A stretch of DNA of 64,000 nucleotides from Methanothermobacter wolfeii (GTDB lineage Archaea; Methanobacteriota; Methanobacteria; Methanobacteriales; Methanothermobacteraceae). Both the position numbers and the translations under genes were made by a program. The notes under the pieces were generated by a model. That model had not been told where the DNA came from. It ran no database searches and saw only the letters and a program-made list of their open reading frames with translations. Shown piece after piece: positions 25,339-33,894 of the stretch (positions within the stretch are counted from its first letter, which is position 1; every line of letters begins with the position of its first letter). Location of the stretch: NCBI RefSeq assembly GCF_025397995.1, contig NZ_CP104550.1, forward strand, positions 328,001 through 392,000. Reading direction: 5' to 3'.

Positions 25339-26096
25339 TTTTTGATTTTAAGGAATTTCCTGATGTTTTTCTCAGACACCCTCATTATGTCCCCCTCACC
25401 GAACCCTGAGATCCTCATTCTATGCACGGTTCTTGGAACAGAAAGGGGATCAGAGGGGGACGAGCTCATGTCACTGTTAAGGACGAATCTGTCTGTCCCG
25501 TACTCCTTAAGGATCTGAACAGCCTCTTGGGGTGTGAGCTTTTCTGGCTGGACCGTAAGCCCCAGCATGAAGTCGGATTCAATAAGGAGGGGGATTACAT
25601 CCATGTTAACATGTTCAATTACCGCGCGCCTCTCATCGATGTGCTGGCTCAGTAAATCCGCTATAAGCGGAGTGATCTCTTCCTTCCCGCTGCGGGGTGT
25701 ATGGACAATCACCCTCCTATCTGTTTCATCAGCGATCCTTAACTGTTCAATAAACACATTCATTTCAGTTTCAGAACCTGAATCAAGACCTATCTCCCCT
25801 ACTGCAACGACAGACGGGTCACTGAGGAGTTCGGGGAGTTCTTCAAGGACCTTCATGTAATCATGGGGGATGGCCCTGGGATGTACTCCAAGTGCTGTGT
25901 GCAGTTTCAGGCCATTAAGGGCAGCCCTATGAGGGTCCACTTTAAGGATCCTCCTGAAGTGGGCCATGACGACATCTGAGGATAACATTTCAAGGGGGTC
26001 ATGTGCGCAGGTGACCGCCTCCCGTATACCGCTAACCGCCATGGCTTCAAAGTCTTCAAAGGGTCTTGTATCTGCATGGATATGGCTGTCTATCAA
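25335..26096 (-). CDS. TatD-related metal-dependent hydrolase
   Basis: A 253-residue TIM-barrel amidohydrolase: metal ligands in MIDSHIHADTRPF (HxH near residues 5-7), GVHPRAIP, VGEIGLDSGSE (Glu), VIVHTPRSG (His), VIEHVNMD (His) and LNSDMSS (Asp). This matches TatD DNases and related hydrolases, though it is a divergent archaeal branch in which the substrate is open. The start is TTG 26096 behind AGGAGGATC. It diverges from the FilR1-like regulator. Confidence 0.83.
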   Translation of the reverse strand: MIDSHIHADTRPFEDFEAMAVSGIREAVTCAHDPLEMLSSDVVMAHFRRILKVDPHRAALNGLKLHTALGVHPRAIPHDYMKVLEELPELLSDPSVVAVGEIGLDSGSETEMNVFIEQLRIADETDRRVIVHTPRSGKEEITPLIADLLSQHIDERRAVIEHVNMDVIPLLIESDFMLGLTVQPEKLTPQEAVQILKEYGTDRFVLNSDMSSSPSDPLSVPRTVHRMRISGFGEGDIMRVSEKNIRKFLKIKN

Positions 26097-26193
26097 GTTA
26101 GATCCTCCTGCAGAATAACTGAAGAGTTTGTCTGCATCAAAATATTTAACCCTGAAGTATTATAATTTATTCTGATCTCAGGAGGCCCCTTCC

Positions 26194-27042
26194 ATGTACC
26201 TGGAGAAATCCTCAGATATCTATGAATACCTTCATGAAGACGTACAGTTTTTTCTGAAATCCGCTGCAAGGTTTAAAATACTCCTTTCTCTCCTGGAATC
26301 TCCAAGATCCCTTGAGGAGATAAGGAACAGTTCGGGAGTCAGCATGCCTGCAGTCTACAGCAACATCAGGTTACTCCTGGAGGAGGGCCTTGTAAAAAGG
26401 TCTGGCAGTCTTTACAGCCTATCACATGAAGCAACCCTTCAAATACTTTCCGCCCTGAAGTTACTGGATTCTGTGAATGTTATAAGCAGATTTGAGGAGA
26501 TATGGCTTGATCATGACATAAGCGGGATACCTGATGATCTTATTGAGGACATTGACTGGTTAAAGGATGCTGAACTTGTCAGGTCAACCCCCACAGATAT
26601 ATACAGGCCCCAGAGGACATACAGGAAACTTATAATGGGTTCTAATGAAGTTTATGGAGTATCACCCATCTCACAGATGGACCTCATTGATATATACGAG
26701 GGGTTCCTTGAGGGGGGCGTCCCGGTGGAACTGGTTCTAACGGATGAGATAATAAAGAACACGGTTTTAAATGCAAATATCCAGCTTCTTAAAACAGCCA
26801 TCAAACGCCGCAGTCTGAAAATAAGAAGATTTAGGGGGGACCTGAAGGTTGCATTCACGGTAACTGACAGGTTCTTTTCGATGGGCCTATTTGGAAGTGA
26901 TGGCCTTTATGACCAGAACAGGGATATAATGAGCACGGATAGAAGGGCTATTGAATGGGGCTTCAGGCTGTATGAATATTACCGTGAAAGGTCTGAGAAA
27001 CTTGGTGTAGGCAACTTTACAAGGATAATGCTCAATATTTAA
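26194..27042 (+). CDS. FilR1/DUF1724-type transcriptional regulator
   Basis: A 282-residue regulator with an N-terminal winged helix (ARFKILLSLLESPRSLEEIRNSSGVSMPAVYSNIRLLLEEGLVKRSG, about residues 26-72) and a C-terminal DUF1724 (FilR1 middle) domain containing PDDLIEDIDWLKDAELVRSTPTDIYRPQRTY. This COG4742-type family is expanded in methanogens; FilR1 in Methanothrix responds to a quorum signal. ATG 26194 follows AGGAGG. A second copy follows 50 bases after the stop, so the two arose by duplication. Targets are unknown. Confidence 0.86.
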   Translation: MYLEKSSDIYEYLHEDVQFFLKSAARFKILLSLLESPRSLEEIRNSSGVSMPAVYSNIRLLLEEGLVKRSGSLYSLSHEATLQILSALKLLDSVNVISRFEEIWLDHDISGIPDDLIEDIDWLKDAELVRSTPTDIYRPQRTYRKLIMGSNEVYGVSPISQMDLIDIYEGFLEGGVPVELVLTDEIIKNTVLNANIQLLKTAIKRRSLKIRRFRGDLKVAFTVTDRFFSMGLFGSDGLYDQNRDIMSTDRRAIEWGFRLYEYYRERSEKLGVGNFTRIMLNI

Positions 27043-27093
27043 CTATACCTGAGGGTATGGTGGCTTTAAGACATATAATCGTCACAGCGGCAG

Positions 27094-27978
27094 GTGTGTA
27101 TGTTGAGGGATGTTCAGGAATTACTGGGTGAAGTAGGATTCCTGGCAGGTTCCAGGGTCAGGGCAAAGATACTGCTTGAACTTCTAGAGGGCCGGAAGAG
27201 TTCATCAGAACTCAAGGAAAGCATAAGGGCACCGGCATCAACCATAGCACACTCACTATGGGAGCTCGAATCAAAAAATCTTGTTGAGAGGGCATCAGAG
27301 TCATGCGTTCTGACCTCGAAGGGAAGACTCATGGGGACCGTGCTTTTAAGGTTCATAGGTTCCTTTGACTCTATCCGAGTCCACAGGGACTTCTGGAATG
27401 ACCACTCCATTAAATCAATCCCAGATGATCTTTTCATGAATATAAATGTTTTCAGAAGGGCGAAGGTTATTGAGGCCACCCTTGAAGATCTTCACAGACC
27501 CCACGCATCCTATCATGAAATGCTGGACTCCACAGGGCACCTTAAGGCGCTCCTTGCAGTCTGTTTCCCGAGACACATCAGGGCCATAAAAGAACTTTTG
27601 GCCAGAGAAGCATCAGTTGAGGTTATACTGACACCTGAAGCATACAGGGAATTTATCAGGGACTTTGGACTCAGTGAAGTTAAAAATAACATTGAAAGGG
27701 GATCTTTAAGCCTTAGGATTATAAATGGGAAACAGGAACTATCATACATGCTTTCTGATAACTTCTTTTCAATGGGACTCTTCAATGAGACCGTGGCCTA
27801 TGATCCATCAAGGATCATGATAGGCCACGAAAGGGAGATCCTTGACTGGGGCAAACGCCTCTTTAACCACCACAGGGGGATGTCCTCCAGGATCAACGTT
27901 GATGATATTATGGCTGGTGATCTTACAATGGATGAGAAGGAGGGGTTAACAGCCCCTGATGAGGTCCATGAGGGTTGA
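27094..27978 (+). CDS. FilR1/DUF1724-type transcriptional regulator, second copy
   Basis: A 294-residue paralogue of the preceding gene: winged helix SRVRAKILLELLEGRKSSSELKESIRAPASTIAHSLWELESKNLVERAS, then the DUF1724 region PDDLFMNINVFRRAKVIEATLEDLHRPHASYH and SYMLSDNFFSMGLFNETVAYDPSR. Start candidates are GTG 27094, ATG 27100 and TTG 27103; AGGTG at 27092-27096 favours one of the latter two. A TATA-like CATATAATC lies near 27072-27080, so it may have its own promoter. The 3' end overlaps the convergent glyS gene by 33 bases. Confidence 0.86.
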   Translation: MCMLRDVQELLGEVGFLAGSRVRAKILLELLEGRKSSSELKESIRAPASTIAHSLWELESKNLVERASESCVLTSKGRLMGTVLLRFIGSFDSIRVHRDFWNDHSIKSIPDDLFMNINVFRRAKVIEATLEDLHRPHASYHEMLDSTGHLKALLAVCFPRHIRAIKELLAREASVEVILTPEAYREFIRDFGLSEVKNNIERGSLSLRIINGKQELSYMLSDNFFSMGLFNETVAYDPSRIMIGHEREILDWGKRLFNHHRGMSSRINVDDIMAGDLTMDEKEGLTAPDEVHEG

Positions 27979-29670
27979 TTTTAAATCATCAATCCCCACC
28001 CTTATCTGGCTGCAGTCATCACGCCTTCTGAGGGTCACCGTTCCATCCTCAAGGGTCTGATGGTCAACTGTAACTGCAAAGGGGACGCCTATCTCATCTG
28101 AGCGGGCGTACCTTCTCCCGATGGTACCTGATGAATCAAATTCAGCTATAAACCCGTTCTTTCTGAGATCCCTTTTTATCTTCACTGCAACATCCACCAT
28201 CTCATCCCTGTTTACAAGGGGGAGCACAGTCACCTCAACAGGGGCCACGTGTGGAGGCAGCCTGAAGTAGGTTCGATCCTCCTCCTCGACACAGGAGTGT
28301 AAAAGCAGGGTATAGATTATACGGTCAATACCGAAGGATGGTTCTATCACATGGGGGTACACCTTCTCCCCTGTTATGGTTTCCTCAACCTCCTGGAAGG
28401 TCACGTCATCGGGTAATATTTCAAATTCCCTGTCAAGTTCAAGGAGGTATTTACCCTCCTTCATCAGGGCCTCTTCAATCTCTTCAGGGTCCTTTTCAGC
28501 CAGGGCCTCAACTATCCTTGCAGCGTCCTTCCTGAATCTTGGACCCAGCCTGCCCATCTCAGCTTTAACGACACGTTTCCTGATTTTCCGTGGTTCATCA
28601 TATTCTATGAAGACCCTCAGGTCCTCCCCGCTGTGCTCGGCATGAGATTTAAGGTCGTAGTCTGTCCTGTCAGCTATCCCGATGATCTCTATCCATCCGT
28701 AGGCGTCTGTGAGGGCCTCAACATCCCAGCAGTCAATGGCGTAATGGGCCATCTCGGTGGGAAGGTGCTGCCTGAATCTCAGGGCTTCTTCAGGCACCCC
28801 AATGTCCATCAGGAACCTCCTTGCAAGGCAGAGGTGATATGTGAGAACTTCACTTGAGATTATTCCCCTCTCAAGGGCTTCACCAGCCGTTATCTCAAAT
28901 GGTTCCAAGCCCTCCTCCTGGCTGCTTGCAGGGTAGAGCCTCAGGACATCGTCCCTTACAGATTCGAAGTCTGGGTGGGTTTTGTCCTCTGGATGCACAA
29001 ATATCTCTGCTTCTGCCTGTGTAAATTCCCTGAGCCTTATAACGCCCTGTCTTGGAGATATCTCATTACGGTAGGATTTTCCAAGCTGCACAACACCGAA
29101 GGGGAGCCTGTTCCTGAAGAACCTGAGAAGCCTCTTGAAGGGTATGAATATCCCCTGGGCTGTTTCGGGTCTGAGGTAACCTGTCTTCTTTCCCTTGGCA
29201 CCTATAAGTGTCTGAAACATGAGGTTGTAGCTCCAGACATGTGTAAGATGGCCGCCGCATCGGGGGCATCTGATACCCTCAGAGGAGATGATCTCTGTCA
29301 GTTCCTGGTTTTCAAGGCCCTCAACATCACGTCCGGTGGCATCCTCAATTATGTGATCCGCCCTGTAGACATCCATACATTCCTTGCACTGCGTCATGGG
29401 GTCATTGAAGTGATCGACGTGTCCTGATGCCTTCAGGGCCTCCTCAGGCATTATGGTGGGTGACTCTATCTCATAGAAGCCCTCCCTTACAACGTAGTAT
29501 TCACGCCACCTGCTCATTATCTTGTTTTTGAGGGTGGCTCCAAGGGGGCCGTAATCAACAAAACCTGCAACTCCTGAATAGATCTCAAATGAAGACCATA
29601 AAAATCCTCTTTTCCTTGCAATCGTCATCGTTTTTTCATGATTCAGTGTGATCCCTCCTGTATTTTCCAT
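27946..29670 (-). CDS. glyS: Glycyl-tRNA synthetase, archaeal/eukaryotic alpha2 type
   Basis: A class II aminoacyl-tRNA synthetase of about 574 residues charging tRNA-Gly. Motif 1 is in GFVDYGPLGATLKNKIMSRW; GLENQELTEII and a zinc-like C-x2-C ... RCPRCGG insertion follow; motif 2 region YRNEISPRQGVIRLREFTQAEAEIF; motif 3 PHVIEPSFGIDRI; then the anticodon-binding domain VTVLPLVNRDEM. ATG 29670 has no ribosome binding site. Homologues start about nine residues before the ARKRGFLW motif, where a CTG at 29646 stands seven bases behind GGAGG. dcd ends just upstream at 29681. Confidence 0.95.
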   Translation of the reverse strand: MENTGGITLNHEKTMTIARKRGFLWSSFEIYSGVAGFVDYGPLGATLKNKIMSRWREYYVVREGFYEIESPTIMPEEALKASGHVDHFNDPMTQCKECMDVYRADHIIEDATGRDVEGLENQELTEIISSEGIRCPRCGGHLTHVWSYNLMFQTLIGAKGKKTGYLRPETAQGIFIPFKRLLRFFRNRLPFGVVQLGKSYRNEISPRQGVIRLREFTQAEAEIFVHPEDKTHPDFESVRDDVLRLYPASSQEEGLEPFEITAGEALERGIISSEVLTYHLCLARRFLMDIGVPEEALRFRQHLPTEMAHYAIDCWDVEALTDAYGWIEIIGIADRTDYDLKSHAEHSGEDLRVFIEYDEPRKIRKRVVKAEMGRLGPRFRKDAARIVEALAEKDPEEIEEALMKEGKYLLELDREFEILPDDVTFQEVEETITGEKVYPHVIEPSFGIDRIIYTLLLHSCVEEEDRTYFRLPPHVAPVEVTVLPLVNRDEMVDVAVKIKRDLRKNGFIAEFDSSGTIGRRYARSDEIGVPFAVTVDHQTLEDGTVTLRRRDDCSQIRVGIDDLKSTLMDLIRGC

Positions 29671-29680
29671 TAAATCCGTA

Positions 29681-30274
29681 TCAGAGTCTTGAATTCCTGA
29701 TTTCATAGTCATCCTTTATCCGGCTTGTCTCAGGCCTTGTCTGCCCCACGTATTTACTGTCACGGGCAGGATGACCGTAGGGTTTCTCTGAGGGTGATGT
29801 CATGGTTTCAAAGACGATCTGACACACCCTCTGCATCGGATAGAGGGCCACAGGCATCTTCCCTATATTTGATATTTCAAGGGTTATCCGTCCATGGAAA
29901 CCAGGGTCAATGTAGCCTGCGGTCACATGCATGGTTATGCCCAGCCTCCCGATGGATGAGCGTCCCTCCACCCGTGCAACAAGGTTATCGGGAAGACCGA
30001 TATACTCATGGGTGGTTGCAAGGGCGAACTCCCCTGGATGTATTATGAAGGGACCCTCATCCACATGGAAGGACTCCATGTATGAATCAATATCAGAGGG
30101 GTCCTTGGGGTCGATGCAGGGCTTCCTTATCACCCTGAAACCCCTGAACTCGTTCCCTATTCTAAGGTCAACTGATGAAGGCTGTATCTGTCTTTCAGGA
30201 TCATCGAGGGGGTCTATTGTGATAAGTCCCTCCTCAAGGTATCTTTTTATATCCCTGTCACTGAGTATGGCCAT
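29681..30274 (-). CDS. dcd: dCTP deaminase (possibly bifunctional with dUTPase activity)
   Basis: A 197-residue trimeric Dcd/dUTPase-fold enzyme: MAILSDRDIKRYLEEGLI, QIQPSSVDLRIGNEF, GEFALATTHEYIGLP, VEGRSSIGRLGITMHVTAGYIDPGFHGRITLEISN and a C-terminal GHPARDSKYVGQTRPETSRI lid. The arginine and glutamate of the active site (ARVEGRSS, ITLEISN) are present. Methanocaldococcus homologues convert dCTP to dUMP in one step; this one may also. ATG 30274 overlaps the TAA of DUF1512 (TAATG). Confidence 0.94.
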   Translation of the reverse strand: MAILSDRDIKRYLEEGLITIDPLDDPERQIQPSSVDLRIGNEFRGFRVIRKPCIDPKDPSDIDSYMESFHVDEGPFIIHPGEFALATTHEYIGLPDNLVARVEGRSSIGRLGITMHVTAGYIDPGFHGRITLEISNIGKMPVALYPMQRVCQIVFETMTSPSEKPYGHPARDSKYVGQTRPETSRIKDDYEIRNSRL

Positions 30275-31362
30275 TAATTCCTCTCCTTATCCTTCTTTAT
30301 CTTCAATTTCAGGGGGTCTTCCACAGCATTGGGTATCCCGCTGCTGTTACCCACACCTATTAAGAGTACGGAACCAGCATCTGATTCATCCATGATCCTT
30401 TTTATGGTTTCAAGGGCCGCTGAACATGCTTCAAGTATCCTGCCGGTCATCTGTCCAAGGGCCTCCTCAGGACCCATCTTTATTATGACAGCAGTGACAT
30501 CCGATGAAAGGGTCATGTTTTCGATGAACCATTTTTCAACACCGCTTCCTCCAATGGCAACACCAACACCCTCTGCAACGGTCCCTGTCTCCTCTCCTTC
30601 AAGTTTTGCTGCCGCATCAACCATTATTATCCTGTCAAATTCCCTCTCATCAAGTATCTCCTCAAGGGCCCTGACAATTTTCCCAAGGCGTGGTCCGGGT
30701 CCGCGGGGCCTCAGGATGCTCAGATCCTTCCCATGGTAGCTTTTCCGCACATGTACCATGTCATGGATGTATTCACGTTCATCCCCCTCATCTATTAGCA
30801 TACCCGCGGTAAGGGGGCCGGCACCGTCACCGATGGGTAAACAGGATGAGATGGCCCTTAAACCATCCATGTAGGCCCTTGCAGTTCTCATTATCAGTGC
30901 AAGGTTCATCTGGAGTGCAAGGAGCATCTGGAGGTTACCGGTTTTTCTTGCGGTTTCAAGGCTGTGATTAAGGAACTTAAGGATACCCCTAAGGCCGGTG
31001 CCTATCTTCAGGCACATGACTATCCTTGCCCTCAGTTCAGGGTCAGCTCCAGGGGCCAGTTTCCCGGCCATCTTCTCAAGGCGTTCATCACCCATCTCCA
31101 GTAGTCTGCGGAATTTCTCAGCAACACCATGGGGGTCAACGTCTGCCGGGGGCACGATGAAGAATTCAAGGCAGCCTTCAAGGAGTTCCCTCTCCTTAAC
31201 CTGGCTGAGCTCAAGGATCAGCTCCTCAGCGTCCCCCACCATACCGGTAAGTTCGGCTATGGCGCCCTCAATGGATGCATAGATCCGCATCCTCATGATG
31301 ATGGGCAGGAATATTATGAGGATGATGAAGATGAGCACACCGGCAATATCAATAATCCTCAA
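30274..31362 (-). CDS. DUF1512 membrane-anchored protein
   Basis: A 362-residue protein with one N-terminal membrane helix (VLIFIILIIFLPIIM, about residues 9-23), a helical middle region and a C-terminal domain with DRIIMVDAAAKLEGEETGTVAEGVGVAIGGSGVEKWFIE and SVLLIGVGNSSGIPNA. This matches the archaeal DUF1512 family, which has no known function; the last segments resemble a Gly-rich phosphate or nucleotide binding fold. Its start is TTG 31362. It is coupled to dcd and lies behind trmJ. Confidence 0.82.
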   Translation of the reverse strand: MRIIDIAGVLIFIILIIFLPIIMRMRIYASIEGAIAELTGMVGDAEELILELSQVKERELLEGCLEFFIVPPADVDPHGVAEKFRRLLEMGDERLEKMAGKLAPGADPELRARIVMCLKIGTGLRGILKFLNHSLETARKTGNLQMLLALQMNLALIMRTARAYMDGLRAISSCLPIGDGAGPLTAGMLIDEGDEREYIHDMVHVRKSYHGKDLSILRPRGPGPRLGKIVRALEEILDEREFDRIIMVDAAAKLEGEETGTVAEGVGVAIGGSGVEKWFIENMTLSSDVTAVIIKMGPEEALGQMTGRILEACSAALETIKRIMDESDAGSVLLIGVGNSSGIPNAVEDPLKLKIKKDKERN

Positions 31363-31393
31363 CCCGTAAACCAGATAGAACCCTCCCTAAACT

Positions 31394-32119
31394 TTAAACA
31401 TCCTTCAGATGGTTTTTGATCCTCCTGAGAACACCCTTAAGTGTGTGGGCCTCCCTGGCAGTTATGAATGCCCTTCCAAGGATGTTCCTGAAGACCCTTG
31501 CTGCAACACGCCTCTTGTGCTCCGGCATATCAACAAGTGATAGAACATTATCCATTTCATCTATAAGGAGGTTCTTTTCCAGTCCCGACGCTTCTTCAAG
31601 ACCCTCGCAGGGGAATTCCCTCCCACGAAAGATTTCATAGAATATTATGGCTGCGGCATGGGTTATATTCATTATAGGGTACTCCCTGGATGTTGGGATG
31701 CTCACAACCACGTCACAGAGGTCAATCTCATTGTTTGAAAGCCCGTCACCCTCCCGTCCGAAGAGTATTGCGGTGGATGCAGAGGGATTCAGGGACTCTG
31801 AAAGCTGGGATGGTCTTAGCGGGATCCTTTCAACGTTGTAGCTTCCACCAGGAACACCGGTTGTCCCCACAAGGAAGTCAGGATTCAGGGCTTTCAGCAT
31901 CTCCTTGAGGGAGGGGTATACCTCAGCGTTATCAACGATGCTCCTGGCGTGCATGGCATGATAGTAGGCCTCATCCTCCAGTCTGCAAGGGTTTATTAGT
32001 ATGAGCCTCTCCATCCCGAAGTTCTTCATGGTCCTTGCAAGGAAACCGATGTTCCCGGGGGTTTCCGGTTCAACGAAGACAACCATGATGTTTTCACAGA
32101 GCATCCCATATTTATCCAT
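31394..32119 (-). CDS. trmJ: SPOUT RNA methyltransferase, TrmJ-like (tRNA Cm32)
   Basis: A SPOUT-class 2'-O-methyltransferase of about 241 residues. The three family motifs are visible: EPETPGNIGFLARTMKNFGMERL, LFGREGDGLSNNEIDLCD and SIPTSREYPIMNITHAAAI, the trefoil-knot SAM site. The C-terminal 80 residues are the helical extension typical of TrmJ, which methylates residue 32 of tRNA anticodon loops. The ATG at 32119 follows GGTGAT; the ATG 13 codons later (MVVFVEPE) is an alternative. Confidence 0.87.
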   Translation of the reverse strand: MDKYGMLCENIMVVFVEPETPGNIGFLARTMKNFGMERLILINPCRLEDEAYYHAMHARSIVDNAEVYPSLKEMLKALNPDFLVGTTGVPGGSYNVERIPLRPSQLSESLNPSASTAILFGREGDGLSNNEIDLCDVVVSIPTSREYPIMNITHAAAIIFYEIFRGREFPCEGLEEASGLEKNLLIDEMDNVLSLVDMPEHKRRVAARVFRNILGRAFITAREAHTLKGVLRRIKNHLKDV

Positions 32120-32132
32120 GGATATCACCGGT

Positions 32133-33602
32133 TCAGTCCTCGGAGAAGGCCATATCCAGGAGTTCCAGGATGTTCATAACCTTAACATCCCCGAAACCCT
32201 CCCTTTCAAGGGATTCCCTTATATGAAGCTGGCAGAAGGGGCATATTGTTATCACAGCATCCACATCCAGTTCCCCTATCATACGGGCCTTCTTCTTACC
32301 AAGGGCTCCGGCCAGCTCTGGTTTCCCGGATTTGACACCACCACCGGATCCACAGCACTGGTCGGGTTTCTCCATCTCAACAAATTCCAGGCCCGGTATC
32401 TTCCCCAGTATCTCCCGGGGTTCAATCCTCACACCCTGGCCACGGGCAAGGTGACAGGGGTCATGGTAGGTTACCCTCATCTTAACTGGCTTCATCATGG
32501 TGCTGTCGAGCTTATCTGCCAGAAATTCACTTATATCAAGTACATTGAGTTCAACCCCGTACCGGGGGTAATCCTTTTTCAGGGTGGCCCCGCAGCCGGC
32601 GCAGACGGTTATTATGGTGTCATATTTTTCAAGGACTGCCCTGTTCCTTTCCACAAGGTCCTTAACAATGTCGAGCTGCCCGGTCCTTATCATGGGGGAT
32701 CCGCAGCATACCTGGCCCTCAGGGACATCCACATCGAACCCCTCCTCCTCCAGGACCCTGAGAAGTGCGTATCCAACCTCTGGCATCCTGTAATCCACAA
32801 GGCATCCTGTGAAGAACCCTATACTGGCCCCTGGCTTTGCCTTCACTGATTCAATGAAACCCTCCCTTAATTTCTCAACTGACCTTCCGGTCCCTGAGAT
32901 TAACTCTTTAACCTTCCTGTGGGCTTCAAGGGGACCCACACCCTCCCTGCAGGCGAGTGCCCTCAATTTCTCAATGGCATCCCCTGGAACATTGAGCTCC
33001 TTTGGACAGACCTCTGCACAAGTCCCGCATGTTGTGCAGCAGTAGAGGCCCTCCCTGAAGCCCTCAAGGGCCCTGTCTGACTCATCACGGGGGTCAAAGG
33101 CGAATTTGGAGAGGTACCTCATGAAGTAGGGACCCGCGTACTCCGTGCTCTCCTTTATAACCGGACATGAACTTATACAGGAGAAACACTCTATACAGCC
33201 CCTCAGTTTTTTTGAATCAAGGTAATCATCTGGTTTAATCTTCTGGATGCCCTCGGATGATGATTCGAGGTAAAGGCGCATCGAACGCGCCTTGTTTTCT
33301 ATTTCGCTCCTGTCAACCATGAGGTCCCGTATAACCGGGAGGTCAACCGGTTCAATGACTGCACCGTCCTCCACCTCAGCCTTACAGGCAAGGACAACCC
33401 TCCCGTTCATCTTAACGGCGCATGAACCGCACTGCCCTGCCCTGCATGAACTCCTGAATGCGATGTTGGCCCTGTACTTCTCATTTATCATGTTCAGAGC
33501 GTCAAGGACCTTCATACCCTTCCTGTGGGGTATGGTGTACTCTTCAAGGTGTGGTTTCTCATCTACACCTGGTTCAAATCTTAAAACCCTGACCTTTATC
33601 AT
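32133..33602 (-). CDS. tfrB: Thiol:fumarate reductase (CoM/CoB) subunit B
   Basis: A 489-residue protein. The N-terminal third is like succinate dehydrogenase iron-sulfur subunits: CRAGQCGSCAVKMNG for [2Fe-2S], then CIECFSCISSCP and CCTTCGTCAEVCP clusters. The C-terminal half has two CCG motifs like HdrB (GQVCCGSPMIRTG, DQCCGSGGGVKSG) that handle the CoM/CoB disulfide. Together with TfrA (not in the window) it reduces fumarate with CoM-SH and CoB-SH, giving succinate for biosynthesis and CoM-S-S-CoB. Starts at 33602, 33608 or 33614 are all in frame. Confidence 0.95.
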   Translation of the reverse strand: MIKVRVLRFEPGVDEKPHLEEYTIPHRKGMKVLDALNMINEKYRANIAFRSSCRAGQCGSCAVKMNGRVVLACKAEVEDGAVIEPVDLPVIRDLMVDRSEIENKARSMRLYLESSSEGIQKIKPDDYLDSKKLRGCIECFSCISSCPVIKESTEYAGPYFMRYLSKFAFDPRDESDRALEGFREGLYCCTTCGTCAEVCPKELNVPGDAIEKLRALACREGVGPLEAHRKVKELISGTGRSVEKLREGFIESVKAKPGASIGFFTGCLVDYRMPEVGYALLRVLEEEGFDVDVPEGQVCCGSPMIRTGQLDIVKDLVERNRAVLEKYDTIITVCAGCGATLKKDYPRYGVELNVLDISEFLADKLDSTMMKPVKMRVTYHDPCHLARGQGVRIEPREILGKIPGLEFVEMEKPDQCCGSGGGVKSGKPELAGALGKKKARMIGELDVDAVITICPFCQLHIRESLEREGFGDVKVMNILELLDMAFSED

Positions 33603-33690
33603 TTCCATCTCCATGCTGATTCATATGAAAAACTTAGAAGGAACTAAATTCTTATTGTCCACAGTATATATTAAGGTTTGTGATGGTTCT

Positions 33691-33710
33691 TGCAAAATAT
33701 ATTTTATAGA
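33691..33710 (+). promoter_or_regulatory. AT-rich TATA region for iorAB
   Basis: The AT-rich stretch with ATATATTTTATAG at about 33697-33709 is the best TATA candidate upstream of iorA. It would place the transcript start near 33730, leaving a leader of roughly 165 bases, long for this organism. Confidence 0.45.
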
Positions 33711-33746
33711 ATCCATGCAAAGTATCTTAAGGCCTTAGGTCTGTAG

Positions 33747-33828
33747 ATTGGAGGCGAATTAGTGGGTTAAGGTCCGCCCAGTAGATTCACATTACACAGC
33801 AGATAAAAGTGTGGGAGTATCCTCCAAT
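33747..33828 (+). promoter_or_regulatory. Structured leader of the iorAB transcript (candidate regulatory RNA)
   Basis: ATTGGAGG at 33747-33754 pairs with CCTCCAAT at 33821-33828 (8 bp). Inside lie TGGGT/GCCCA (33763-33767 with 33776-33780) and ACAC/GTGT (33794-33797 with 33809-33812), so a three-way junction is possible. A long structured leader before an aromatic acid enzyme could be a ligand-responsive RNA or a protein-binding site. This is inferred from the drawn base pairs only. Confidence 0.4.
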
Positions 33829-33894
33829 GAAGGGAAATTCTCTGAATTTTCACATAATCAGCAGGACAATACGATGAATTAAAGGTGATTTATC

